Under the pieces are notes generated by a model. The model did no database searches, was not told the origin of the DNA, and was given only the letters and a program-made list of their open reading frames with translations. DNA of 64,000 bases from an uncultured Bacilli bacterium. GTDB lineage: Bacteria > Bacillota_I > Bacilli_A > RF39 > UBA660. The translations under genes and the position numbers were made by a program. The DNA lies in the NCBI GenBank assembly GCA_934096705.1, contig CAKOMR010000004.1, forward strand, positions 1 to 64,000, read 5' to 3'. Every line of letters begins with the position of its first letter. Position 1 is the stretch's first letter. This document shows, in pieces, positions 9,587-18,225 of this stretch.

Positions 9587-10085
9587 AGGTAAATATAATA
9601 TCATCTAAAGTATTATTGTTACCAGCTTTATCATTAATATTGGTAGTATATATAGGAATAGTGCATTGTGTAACAGTTGTTTCAGTTATTCCATTACCAC
9701 TGCTTACACAATCAATCTTACCAAATGTTCCACCTTTGATTGTCCATGTTTGCACATCTGTTCCATTAAAATAAGTAATCTTATAATTACTACTGGATTT
9801 TTCTGTAGTTATTACATAATCTTTAGTACCTTTTAATAGTAATCTTTCTCCTGAAGAAGTTGATGTAATACTCACAAGTTTTACTAAACTATCACATATT
9901 AGATCATTTTCAATAGTGCCAATTAAGTCAATTCTATTAGCCTGATTTAAACTTGCAAAAAAATCATCATCTTTTTCAAAAGTAACATTTGATAAAAGAT
10001 TATAAAGAAATAACATAACCACACTCATTAAAGCAATACTTACAATTAGTTCGATTATTGATATACCCTTTTTATTTAACATCAT
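9570..10085 (-). CDS. Type IV pilin-like protein (pseudopilin)
   Basis: This protein of about 171 residues has a class III (prepilin) signal. 'MMLNKKG' precedes the cleavage site, followed by ISIIELIVSIALMSVV with the conserved Glu at mature position 5 and a hydrophobic helix of about 20 residues. The remainder looks like a small globular pilin head. The reading frame extends to a GTG at 10094, but the ATG pair at 10085/10082 is preferred: it sits just before the prepilin peptide and overlaps the upstream TGA stop as ATGATG/TGA. It is the last of three overlapping pilin-like genes and converges on ylbJ with a 17-nt overlap. Confidence 0.82.
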   Translation of the reverse strand: MMLNKKGISIIELIVSIALMSVVMLFLYNLLSNVTFEKDDDFFASLNQANRIDLIGTIENDLICDSLVKLVSITSTSSGERLLLKGTKDYVITTEKSSSNYKITYFNGTDVQTWTIKGGTFGKIDCVSSGNGITETTVTQCTIPIYTTNINDKAGNNNTLDDIIFTFIKEV

Positions 10086-11149
10086 ATCCCACACACACTT
10101 CCAGTACCACTAGCAAAATCGCTTTGATTAGTAGCAATTATAAATGGATTTGAACTAGAACCATAATTACTATCAGTTTTTTTAACTAATTGAGTATCAG
10201 CTTTGATACTAATAACTGGTCTTATACGTCTTGCAGAATCAACTCTTAATGTATTTACAGAAGAACCACTTGCATAATAAGTATATGCTCCAGAGTTATA
10301 ATATCCTGGTGATAATGTCCATGTTTCACCAGTACCTCTAACACTAGTGCTTATTTTCTTAGCTTCAGCGGCGGTAAGAAGGCCAACCATATAAGTAAGT
10401 GCACCATTACCATTTAATGTACTTAAAGTTTCATAATTGATTCTTGTGTCAAAACGATCAGAAGTATCATCACATTTAAAATCTGAAAAAGATTTATTAT
10501 AATCCTCAAAATACTGAGTATCCATACCAAAGCCATATGCAGGCGAAGATTTTGATGTATTAGTATAAGCATTTCTATTTACACAAAATATCGAAGGGCT
10601 TATATATTCTTCATATTTAGTGTTACTTAAATTATTTTTATACCATGAATCTACATATTCTTTAACTGTACTATTATTTGAAAGTCCATTACGAACACTT
10701 TCACTATACATATATCCAGAATACACAGCATCATTATAACTATTGTTAAATTTCGAAGAGCCTATATCTCCTGCATAAATCAATCTAATACTACCGTCTC
10801 CATTTATTCTTATTATTCTCCATAGCATAGCTTTTCCAGCATCAGAACCAGTTTTAATAACTCCAAAATTTATATAATTTTTATTACCACTATTTAAATA
10901 TTTCGAACCTGAATCACTTAGATCGTCTTTATAAACTGTGTAACTATAGCTCCCAATAACATTTATTATTGGTACAGTTTCAATACTTTTTGTTCTTATA
11001 AACATCTTTTTTATATCATTTTTAAGTAATTTAAAGTTAACTCTATTATTTGTGTATGTTGTCATAATTAATATTAATAATAAACAAAAAATTAAGAAAA
11101 ATGAATAAATTACAGAAACAGATATAACACCTTTTTTATCTTTAATCAT
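10082..11149 (-). CDS. Pilin-like N terminus fused to the RPVIS-type C-terminal module
   Basis: From the preferred ATG at 11149, 355 residues. The N terminus 'MIKDKKGVISVSVIYSFF' resembles a prepilin leader plus pilin helix, but the usual Glu5 is replaced (VISVSV), so processing is uncertain. The body contains the module shared with four other proteins in this window: 'LWRIIRINGDGSIRLIYAGD' in the middle, 'VGLLTAAEAKKIS' and 'WTLSPG' later, then 'RIRPVISIKAD' near the C terminus. The region between WTLSP and RIRPVIS is rich in Tyr, Ser and Gly. The gene overlaps both neighbours and ends with TGA. It may be a tip or minor pilin carrying a ligand-binding head (inference). Confidence 0.7.
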   Translation of the reverse strand: MIKDKKGVISVSVIYSFFLIFCLLLILIMTTYTNNRVNFKLLKNDIKKMFIRTKSIETVPIINVIGSYSYTVYKDDLSDSGSKYLNSGNKNYINFGVIKTGSDAGKAMLWRIIRINGDGSIRLIYAGDIGSSKFNNSYNDAVYSGYMYSESVRNGLSNNSTVKEYVDSWYKNNLSNTKYEEYISPSIFCVNRNAYTNTSKSSPAYGFGMDTQYFEDYNKSFSDFKCDDTSDRFDTRINYETLSTLNGNGALTYMVGLLTAAEAKKISTSVRGTGETWTLSPGYYNSGAYTYYASGSSVNTLRVDSARRIRPVISIKADTQLVKKTDSNYGSSSNPFIIATNQSDFASGTGSVCGI

Positions 11150-11948
11150 AATACACCCACGATAGATAATAAGCATTTTCACAAGCCATATTATAACTTA
11201 TTGCATCTTGTTTATTATATTCTTCAATTGTACTACCAGCAGCACTTATTTTTTGATAAAGGCATGATTTATAACCGCCTCTTACTAAAGTGCTTAGTGG
11301 TGTACCATCCTTTTTCTCATAAAATAAAGCTACAAGAATATGTGATGCGTTTGCATCTTCACTATTTAGTGTTTGCATAAATTCATCTAAATTACTATCA
11401 GAATATTTTGATGTATATAGTTTATAATTTTTACATTTGTCGGTTAACGTTCCATCTGGATTTGTATCAAGACCGTTTATACAATTTTTAATATTTTTAA
11501 TATCACTAACATTTAAATACATAAGCATTTTAAAATTATATATATCATGAAGATTATGTATGTATGAATTATCCATGAATAGTGATTTATATTCACTTGC
11601 ATCACATTTATTATTAACATTATCATAATTCATACAATATTTGGATTCAGAGTTAAATAAGAAAACATAATTTTCATTTAAATTATTTGTAAGTTTTGCA
11701 GCCCCGCCATTTACCTTAACATTTTTAGCATTTATTACTGCACTATTAAAAACTTCTTTATCAAGTTGTTTTAGCAATGCTTGCCTAATAAATAAAGTTT
11801 TATAAATGTAAGCAACATCATCATAATATAATCTTCTTTTTTCATCATTAATTGTTTTGCTAAAATTTGAATACAAAAAAATAAGAGTTGTAGTTAAAAC
11901 AACTGTTACAATAATTGTTTCTAGAAATACAAAACCCTTATTATTCAT
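11142..11948 (-). CDS. Type IV pilin-like protein
   Basis: The ATG at 11948 is chosen because it follows a Shine-Dalgarno (GGAGAG) and places 'MNNKG' directly before the pilin helix FVFLETIIVTVVLTTT, which has the Glu5. The 268-residue product is larger than a usual pseudopilin. It has a long helical spine followed by a head with four to six cysteines (for example 'KYCMNYDNVNNKC'), which may form disulphides outside the cell. It is first in a three-gene overlapping cluster, so minor-pilin function is inferred. No pilus ATPase or platform protein lies beside it. Confidence 0.78.
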   Translation of the reverse strand: MNNKGFVFLETIIVTVVLTTTLIFLYSNFSKTINDEKRRLYYDDVAYIYKTLFIRQALLKQLDKEVFNSAVINAKNVKVNGGAAKLTNNLNENYVFLFNSESKYCMNYDNVNNKCDASEYKSLFMDNSYIHNLHDIYNFKMLMYLNVSDIKNIKNCINGLDTNPDGTLTDKCKNYKLYTSKYSDSNLDEFMQTLNSEDANASHILVALFYEKKDGTPLSTLVRGGYKSCLYQKISAAGSTIEEYNKQDAISYNMACENAYYLSWVYYD

Positions 11949-12022
11949 AACTCTCCTATAATAATAGTTTAGCAAAGTTATATATAAATGTCAATTTACA
12001 CTTATTTTGTATATAATAAAGT

Positions 12023-12199
12023 ATGAAAGATTTTTTTGATAATATTTTTTTGTATATAATATTTTTTCTATTCACCATATTAATTTTATATCAAATCGCT
12101 TTAGTAATAGTTCTACCATTTAAAACAAATATTTTTATTTTAGGTTTAACCATTACATTACTATGTGCCATTATTATTTACATAATACGGTTTGATTAA
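12023..12199 (+). CDS. Tiny two-helix membrane protein (58 residues), unknown
   Basis: An ORF of 58 codons starting MKDFFDN, with two hydrophobic helices (about 8-30 and 36-55) and ending IIRFD. It fills an otherwise empty interval. There is no Shine-Dalgarno, but a TATAAT box at 12012-12017 ends 5 nt before the ATG, so transcription could begin at the start codon (leaderless). It overlaps the end of the convergent ysxE-like gene by 39 nt. Reality is supported by composition and promoter position only. Confidence 0.45.
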   Translation: MKDFFDNIFLYIIFFLFTILILYQIALVIVLPFKTNIFILGLTITLLCAIIIYIIRFD

Positions 12200-13054
12200 T
12201 TTTTCGGTTTTATATAAATATATTATATTTTCATGCATCTTTTTCGTATTTTCAAATTCAGTATTCCCTTTGGTAACAAGAAGTGGAATACTTATTAAAA
12301 TGAATAATAATTTTTTTTCTTCCTCTAAAAGTTCAAAGGTAGATAAATACTCAGTTAAAAATGAAGAAAAATCATAGTTTAGATACTCATTATGATATAA
12401 CGTAACAAAATCTAATACTGGTGTATCAATTTTATAATTATCCCAACTTATTAAAACTGGACTTTCGTTATTGTCTATGAAATGATCCATAGCAAGATTA
12501 TTATGTACTACACTTACTCGAACGTTTTCTTTATCTTGAACTAAATTATACCAATTTTCTAGTTCATCAGAGCAAAATTTTATTGCCTCTTTTATTTTAA
12601 AATAATTTCTAGAAAAAAGATATTTACTAGGACTTTGATATTCATCATTTAAAAAAGTCAAAAACATAACATTATAATAATTTGATATATATTTTAAATT
12701 ACTAGAAATATTTTCATAAATTTCTTTATAATTATCTAAAGACGTAGATTTAAAATAAACAGTCTTATTATGTAGGCTACTTAAAACGCCAGATAAAGAA
12801 GCAAGTTTTTGTTCTTTAAATGTATCATCTTCGGAAACATATTCAAATAAATTTTCTTCATCTCGAAAATTTTTTACAAGTTTAGGAAAGTTATTAAACC
12901 CTCTCTTATTTAAATAATTAAATAGTGTATATAAATCTTTATTTTCTTTTTTTAAAACAAATCTGCCTTCAGTTGAATCAATTATCATAGCGCTTTTGTT
13001 TTTAGTTATCCTAAAAGGTTTATATACACTTTTAATATAAGATAAATTATTCAT
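12161..13054 (-). CDS. ysxE: YsxE/CotS-type spore-coat kinase-like protein
   Basis: This 297-residue protein has an aminoglycoside-phosphotransferase-like fold. An N-lobe with 'GRFVLKKEN' supplies a candidate nucleotide-binding Lys (about 31-39). The C-lobe has 'VVHNNLAMDHF' in place of the kinase HGD-x-x-x-x-N loop, where the catalytic Asp position reads Asn, followed by 'ISWDNY' for the DxD/metal motif. CotS/YsxE family members are spore-coat proteins in Bacillus, and ysxE directly follows spoVID there. Here the gene overlaps the end of the SpoVID-like gene by 8 nt, the same order. The changed catalytic loop suggests a pseudokinase, which needs alignment. Confidence 0.78.
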   Translation of the reverse strand: MNNLSYIKSVYKPFRITKNKSAMIIDSTEGRFVLKKENKDLYTLFNYLNKRGFNNFPKLVKNFRDEENLFEYVSEDDTFKEQKLASLSGVLSSLHNKTVYFKSTSLDNYKEIYENISSNLKYISNYYNVMFLTFLNDEYQSPSKYLFSRNYFKIKEAIKFCSDELENWYNLVQDKENVRVSVVHNNLAMDHFIDNNESPVLISWDNYKIDTPVLDFVTLYHNEYLNYDFSSFLTEYLSTFELLEEEKKLLFILISIPLLVTKGNTEFENTKKMHENIIYLYKTEKLIKPYYVNNNGT

Positions 13055-13703
13055 TTTCTAAAGGTATTAATAGTTTATCGTTTTCTTCGGCAGTAGTAAT
13101 ATTATTTATTTTCATAACCTCATCAAGTGATATATGATAATGCTCACAAATCATTTCTAAAGTTTCATCTTTTTTAACGATATGAATATGGTACGTCATA
13201 AAATCATCTTCCGTATCCATCATCGAAGTTACAACGTTTGTGATTTTCTCTTTATCAATTCTTTCATTTTCTTCATCTTTAGTTTCTTTTTCTTCCATCG
13301 TTTCTTCTTGTGATTCTTTTCTTTCATCAAGTAATGACTCAATGCTCGGTGATTCTGGTGCTCTTTCAAAAGCTACCTCTTCTTTCATTTCTGTACCTTC
13401 TACCACATAATCAATTTTAATATCAAGTTCATCATTATCAAGATTATAAGTAAAGTTATCTATAGAAAACTCTATTGAGGATAAATCAATTCTATTTGAA
13501 ATATCTACAGAAAAAGGTAAAGTAAAATTAAAATCTTGTTTATTAACACTTAATTCATATTCTTTGTAAGTGCCAGATACTAAAAAGTTTCCTAAAATTT
13601 CTCCTTCATTTTTAGTTATTTCATGTTCTAAAGATATACTGCATATTTCTTTTACAGGTCCACTAAATTTAACTTTTTTCTCAAAAGGTATAATTAAATT
13701 CAT
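13047..13703 (-). CDS. spoVID: SpoVID-like spore coat assembly protein with LysM domain
   Basis: 218 residues. The N-terminal 105 residues form a beta-rich domain like the SpoVID N terminus. A charged acidic linker rich in Glu follows (about 115-155). A C-terminal LysM repeat ('VKKDETLEMICEHY ... EVMKINN ... LLIP', about 172-218) completes it. B. subtilis SpoVID is about 575 residues with the same ends, so the spacer here is much shorter. SpoVID drives encasement of the forespore by coat proteins. Translational overlap with ysxE and the strong Shine-Dalgarno AGGAG support co-expression. Confidence 0.82.
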   Translation of the reverse strand: MNLIIPFEKKVKFSGPVKEICSISLEHEITKNEGEILGNFLVSGTYKEYELSVNKQDFNFTLPFSVDISNRIDLSSIEFSIDNFTYNLDNDELDIKIDYVVEGTEMKEEVAFERAPESPSIESLLDERKESQEETMEEKETKDEENERIDKEKITNVVTSMMDTEDDFMTYHIHIVKKDETLEMICEHYHISLDEVMKINNITTAEENDKLLIPLENE

Positions 13704-13752
13704 AAAAAAATCATCTCCTACAAAAGTATATGAAGATGACTTTTATTTATGA

Positions 13753-14196
13753 TTATTTATTTTTACTATCAATTATTATTGTAATAGGTCCATCATTATT
13801 AATATTTACAAGCATTTCCGCCCCAAATACTCCAGGTAAAGTTTGAATATAATTATTAAACTTTGCAAGTAATTTTTCATATATTGGTTTTGCTAAAGAG
13901 CCATTTAAAGCATCAATATAACTAGGCCTATTACCTTTCGAAGTATTTGCCATTAAGGTAAACTGGCTTATTAAAAGTATCTTTCCATTTACGTCTAAAA
14001 CGCTTTTATTCATAACGCCATTTTCATCATCGAAAATTCTTAAATTAACTACTTTTTTTACTATGTAGTCTAAATCAGTATCAGTATCATCATGAGTTAT
14101 TCCAACAAAGATAGTAAGACCACTATCAATTTTATTTATAAGTTTCCCACTCACGCTCACAGAGCTTTCTTTACTACGTTGAATTACTACTTTCAT
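13753..14196 (-). CDS. dtd: D-aminoacyl-tRNA deacylase
   Basis: 147 residues, full length. The family signatures are present: 'MKVVIQR' start, 'SQFTLMA' around residue 77 (the SQFT motif), and a C-terminal 'GPITIIIDS' corresponding to the GP motif that excludes L-aminoacyl-tRNA. The enzyme hydrolyses D-amino acids mischarged on tRNA. It overlaps the stop of rel by 4 nt, and the rel-dtd pair is the standard Firmicutes arrangement. Confidence 0.97.
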   Translation of the reverse strand: MKVVIQRSKESSVSVSGKLINKIDSGLTIFVGITHDDTDTDLDYIVKKVVNLRIFDDENGVMNKSVLDVNGKILLISQFTLMANTSKGNRPSYIDALNGSLAKPIYEKLLAKFNNYIQTLPGVFGAEMLVNINNDGPITIIIDSKNK

Positions 14197-16289
14197 ATTC
14201 TTTTTACCTCTTTTACGTATCTTAGTTTGCTAATATTTTTTATAACGTTATCTATTTGACTTGTATTTTCAAGTTTTAAACTAACTTTATAAGCATCACT
14301 ACCTACTAAATCAATAGATAAAACATATACTTTAGGAATATTTATTTTGCTAATTATATCAGAAAGTTTATTTTTATCTGTAGAAAGCCTAATAATAATT
14401 CTACATACATAATCATTATTTGCATATTCTATCCAGGATGCATTAACCTTTTTTTCATCATTATTAAACGTATTTGGGCAGTTTACTCTATGAATAGATA
14501 TCCCATCGCTTTTGGTAATAATTCCAATGATATCGTCTCCTTTTACAGGATTACAGCATTTTGCTAAGTGAGTTAATATAGATACTTTTCCATCAATTAA
14601 AATATCACTTCCCATTTTAAGGGAAACGTTTTTATGAATGGAGTTTTCTTTAACTTCATCTTTTGGATTTAATAAATTAAGTAAATGAATAACAGTAACT
14701 TTATATGATCCAATGTTAAAGTATAGTTCATCAATATCTTTGAGTTTAAGCTCATTTAATAAGAAATTTAAATTTTCTTTTGATAGAACTTCGTTAAAAG
14801 CAAGTCTTTTTTTGCGTAATTCCTTTTCTAAAATGTCTTTTCCTCTTTCAATATATTCATTTCTTGATGTTTTAGAAAAGTACGCTTTAATTTTATCTTT
14901 TGCTTGTGTAGTTTTAACAATATTTAACCATTCTTTCGAAGGGGTACTATTTGGATTTGTAAGTATTTTAACTATGTCTCCATCATGAAGTGGACTATTA
15001 ATTGATACCATAATATCATTTACAATGGCACCAGTCATTGTATCTCCAACCTTTGAATGAACTTTATAAGCAAAGTCTATTGGTGTTGCATCTATAGGAA
15101 GCTCTATTACATCTCCTTTCGGAGTAAATACATACATAAGATCTCCTAAGATGTCACTTTTAATAACGTTATTAAATGTATCATCATCAGCTTCTTTACT
15201 ATTTTCAATTATGTTTCTATATACTTCAAGTTTTTGTTCCATATAGGTTTGTATTTTTTTAGTACCTTTTTCTTTATAAGACCAATGAGAGGCAATACCT
15301 TTTTCCGCAATTTCATCCATTTCATAAGTTCTTATTTGTACCTCATAAAGCCTTCCTCCAGGTCCAAAAACTGTTGTATGAAGACTTTGATACATATTTT
15401 CTTTAGGAACTGCTATATAGTCCTTAAAACGCGAAGGAATTGGTCTAAATTTTGAATGGATTAAACCAACTACAGCATAACAATCACTTTCTTTATCAAC
15501 AAAAATTCTTAATGCTAAAATATCATATATATCTTCCCATTTTTTACCATTATTAAGTTTATTATAAATGCTATATACGCTTTTTACTCTTCCCTTAATT
15601 TCAAATTTAATTTCATTTTCATTAAGTAAATCACAAATATTATTTTGCATTTCAATTAAATAGTCATTTAATTTATCTACAGTATCATTTAATTTATCTA
15701 AAATATCTTGGTAAACGTCAGGTTTTAAGTAGTATAAACATAAGTTTTCAAGTTCACTTTTAATAGAGTTAATACCAAGCCTATGGGCAATTGGTACAAG
15801 TACAGATAAAGTTTCATTTGCAACCTTTTTTTGCCTTTCTTTACTAATAGCATCAAATGTTCTCATGTTATGAAGACGATCCGCAAGTTTAATAAATAAA
15901 ACTCTTACATCTTCACATAAACCAACCATTACTTTTCTTAAATATAAAGCAGCACTTTCTGATTCATCAATCATTTCTAAGTGATTGATTTTAGACAAAG
16001 ATAAAATAATTTTATATGTATCTGCTCCAAATAAAGAAGAAATTTCGCTTTCAGTTACATCAGTATAATCTAAAATACTATGTAAAAGTGCGCAAACTAA
16101 AGTTTTTGTGTCAACATTTAAGTCCATTAAAATATTGGTAACTTCTAAAACATGAGTCATTTCAGTATCTTTATTTTTACGCATTACACCTTTCAAATGC
16201 AAAGAAGCATAGTCATAAGCCCTTTTTATATCTGGAATATCATCTGCATTTTTTAAGTTGTTTATTATATAATCAATTGTTATCATCAT
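14193..16289 (-). CDS. relA: Rel family (p)ppGpp synthetase with degenerate hydrolase site
   Basis: 698 residues with the full Rel domain order: N-terminal HD hydrolase (about 20-175), synthetase (about 210-350), TGS (about 385-445) and a C-terminal ACT domain. The synthetase looks intact, with 'YDILALRI', 'RFKDYIAVPKENMYQSLHTT' and 'YEVQIRT'. In the hydrolase the first histidine and the later 'DRLHNMRT' remain. However, the HD motif 'LHDVVEDT' of bifunctional Rel reads LHSILDYT, so the metal-binding Asp is Ser and the general-acid ED pair is DY. The protein is probably synthetase-only. It overlaps comN upstream and dtd downstream. Confidence 0.93.
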   Translation of the reverse strand: MMITIDYIINNLKNADDIPDIKRAYDYASLHLKGVMRKNKDTEMTHVLEVTNILMDLNVDTKTLVCALLHSILDYTDVTESEISSLFGADTYKIILSLSKINHLEMIDESESAALYLRKVMVGLCEDVRVLFIKLADRLHNMRTFDAISKERQKKVANETLSVLVPIAHRLGINSIKSELENLCLYYLKPDVYQDILDKLNDTVDKLNDYLIEMQNNICDLLNENEIKFEIKGRVKSVYSIYNKLNNGKKWEDIYDILALRIFVDKESDCYAVVGLIHSKFRPIPSRFKDYIAVPKENMYQSLHTTVFGPGGRLYEVQIRTYEMDEIAEKGIASHWSYKEKGTKKIQTYMEQKLEVYRNIIENSKEADDDTFNNVIKSDILGDLMYVFTPKGDVIELPIDATPIDFAYKVHSKVGDTMTGAIVNDIMVSINSPLHDGDIVKILTNPNSTPSKEWLNIVKTTQAKDKIKAYFSKTSRNEYIERGKDILEKELRKKRLAFNEVLSKENLNFLLNELKLKDIDELYFNIGSYKVTVIHLLNLLNPKDEVKENSIHKNVSLKMGSDILIDGKVSILTHLAKCCNPVKGDDIIGIITKSDGISIHRVNCPNTFNNDEKKVNASWIEYANNDYVCRIIIRLSTDKNKLSDIISKINIPKVYVLSIDLVGSDAYKVSLKLENTSQIDNVIKNISKLRYVKEVKRI

Positions 16290-16527
16290 TTATCCTTTCT
16301 TTATTAATAATTTTTTCTTTAGTTACAGAAAAAATATCACTAACCATATCATATAAAGTTAAAGAATTATTATTTTGCCAATTATTATTTTTTAAATAAT
16401 TCCAAAGTTCAACTTCAGAAATATTTACACCATCACTTTTAAGTTCTTTAACCTTAGTATTAAAAGCCGGATATAATCTATTAAATAATTCATTTAAAGA
16501 ATTAAATTTTATTTCTTCCATAACCAT
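16273..16527 (-). CDS. comN: ComN-like post-transcriptional regulator
   Basis: 84 residues. The family pattern 'ELWNYLKNNNW' followed by 'LTLYDMVSDIF' matches the Post_transc_reg (ComN/YrzD) signature. B. subtilis ComN promotes accumulation of comE mRNA and lies between spoVB and the secDF-recJ-apt-relA genes. Here the order is spoVB (divergent), comN, rel, which keeps that neighbourhood. The gene overlaps the rel start by 17 nt. Whether the competence link holds in this organism is unknown. Confidence 0.72.
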   Translation of the reverse strand: MVMEEIKFNSLNELFNRLYPAFNTKVKELKSDGVNISEVELWNYLKNNNWQNNNSLTLYDMVSDIFSVTKEKIINKERINDDNN

Positions 16528-16612
16528 ACTACTTTCTTTTTTCTATTAATATTTTACCACGAGTTAAATTATATGTAAAATAATTAGACTTAATTAATAA
16601 ACTTATAATGTA

Positions 16613-17911
16613 ATGAAAATAAGAAAAAATAAATTTTTAGCGTCAACTTTTATTTTAATGTTAAGTGGACTCTCTACAAAAGTATTAGGTCTTATTATAA
16701 AAGTAATTTTCACTAGAATCGTAGGAAGCACTACAATAAGTCTTTATACAATTGTAATGCCAACATACTCACTTATTTTAACAATAGGAACGTTTGCTAT
16801 GCCCACAACAATAGCTAAACTTATTGCCCAAAAAAATAATAAACAAGTACTAAATAAAGCTCTAAAAATTATTTTTTTATTAAATATATCATTAATTTTA
16901 ATAATGTTTTTATCATCAAAGTTTATTGCAAACACTTTATTAAAGGAGCCTAATGCTTATTACCTTTTAATTGCTATGGCATTAACACTTCCATTTTCCT
17001 CAATTGCTTGCATATTTAAAGGATATTTTTACGGAATTCAAAAAAATTACCCTCACGTTTTATCAAATACTATCGAGCAAATAATAAGACTTATTTTAAT
17101 TTTAACAGTTGTTCCAAAATTAATTGAATATTCATATGTACATGCAGCTGTAGGTCTTATTCTTACATTCTTATTTACTGAAGGCGCCTCAATAATAACA
17201 TTTTCTTTTTGTATGAACAAAAATGATCTTAAAACAATGTTTTCTTTCAAAGAAAATAATTTTGATTCAAAAGAAATATTATCACTTTCAGTGCCATCTG
17301 TTTCAAGTAGAATAATTGGTAATATATGTTATTTTTTTGAACCTATAATTCTTACTAACATACTTCTTTTTAAAAGATACTCAAATAGTTTTATATTAAG
17401 TGAATATGGAGCATATAATGCATATGCAATATCTACTCTTACGATACCATCTTTTTTTATTAACGCAATATCACTTGCTCTAATTCCTGAAATATCAAAG
17501 TTTAATGAAGAAGGTAATATTTTATATGTTAAAAAAAGACTTAAGGAAGGAATATTTTTTTCTTTTCTTATAGGGCTTTTTTCAACATTTATAATTTATA
17601 TTTTTAGATATAGATTACTTTTATTTTTATATAAAACCACGTTAGGAGTAGATTATATAAAATATTTAGCACCATTTTTTATCCTATTTTATTTTGAAAA
17701 TATATTTGCATCATTTATGCAAGCAATTGGTAAAGCTAAGATAACCTTAAGAATAACAGTAGTATCATCGATTATAAAACTTCTGTCACTTGCAAGTTTA
17801 TCATTTTTAAAAATCGGTATATATTCACTACTAATTTCTGAAATAATAAATATTTTATTTGTGGTTTCAATAAATTATTTTTACATCCATTCATACTTAA
17901 AAAATAGATAA
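16613..17911 (+). CDS. spoVB: SpoVB/MATE-type polysaccharide flippase family protein
   Basis: 432 residues, almost entirely transmembrane (about 12 helices), with the N-terminal signature 'FLASTFILMLSGLSTKVLGLI' characteristic of SpoVB and MurJ-superfamily flippases. B. subtilis SpoVB (about 518 residues) is needed for spore cortex synthesis. This copy lacks the last helices. The divergent comN and rel neighbours reproduce the B. subtilis context, favouring SpoVB over a generic flippase. Helix 1 would be lost with any later start, so the ATG at 16613 is kept although no Shine-Dalgarno is seen and a TATAAT lies only 3 nt upstream. Confidence 0.75.
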   Translation: MKIRKNKFLASTFILMLSGLSTKVLGLIIKVIFTRIVGSTTISLYTIVMPTYSLILTIGTFAMPTTIAKLIAQKNNKQVLNKALKIIFLLNISLILIMFLSSKFIANTLLKEPNAYYLLIAMALTLPFSSIACIFKGYFYGIQKNYPHVLSNTIEQIIRLILILTVVPKLIEYSYVHAAVGLILTFLFTEGASIITFSFCMNKNDLKTMFSFKENNFDSKEILSLSVPSVSSRIIGNICYFFEPIILTNILLFKRYSNSFILSEYGAYNAYAISTLTIPSFFINAISLALIPEISKFNEEGNILYVKKRLKEGIFFSFLIGLFSTFIIYIFRYRLLLFLYKTTLGVDYIKYLAPFFILFYFENIFASFMQAIGKAKITLRITVVSSIIKLLSLASLSFLKIGIYSLLISEIINILFVVSINYFYIHSYLKNR

Positions 17912-17913
17912 AA

Positions 17914-18156
17914 TTAAAACATTTTATCTACATTTTTAGGAACTTTATCATTAACTATTTTGCTAATAATTTTTTGTTTTTTCTCTTCACTAACACTTTT
18001 TCCAGTGATATCAGAAAGAGTATCAATAACCTCTCTTAAAGTATTTTCATCTTTCATATTACCATTTGCAAGTTTTTGTGCAAGAGACATAATTGTATCT
18101 TTAGAAACTTTTGTTTTATTTTGTACTTTACCCCAAAATTTATTATCCATGTTCAT
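17914..18156 (-). CDS. spoVIF: Stage VI sporulation protein F
   Basis: 80 residues. The whole length matches the SpoVIF pattern: an N-terminal 'KTKVSKDTIMSLAQKL', 'MKDENTLREVIDTLSDITG' in the middle, and 'SEEKKQKIISKIVNDKVP' ending in 'DKMF', aligned by eye with the recalled B. subtilis SpoVIF. The protein is needed for late coat maturation in Bacillus and is found only in spore formers. It lies as a single gene between convergent spoVB and tig, with Shine-Dalgarno AGGTGAG in front of the ATG. Confidence 0.88.
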   Translation of the reverse strand: MNMDNKFWGKVQNKTKVSKDTIMSLAQKLANGNMKDENTLREVIDTLSDITGKSVSEEKKQKIISKIVNDKVPKNVDKMF

Positions 18157-18200
18157 TTTCTCACCTATAATATATTATGAAGAAAAATAAATATTGAAAC

Positions 18201-18224
18201 AAAAAAAATGAGCATTTTGCCCAT
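18201..18224 (-). terminator. Terminator of tig
   Basis: Minus-strand ATGGGC and GCTCAT pair (one G-T wobble) around a 5-nt loop, followed by about seven Ts. Confidence 0.7.
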
Positions 18225-18225
18225 T

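Noticed and set aside
16604..16609. TATAAT as promoter of spoVB
   Set aside because: It ends only 3 nt before the ATG, so the mRNA would begin within or after the start codon. The real promoter is unclear.
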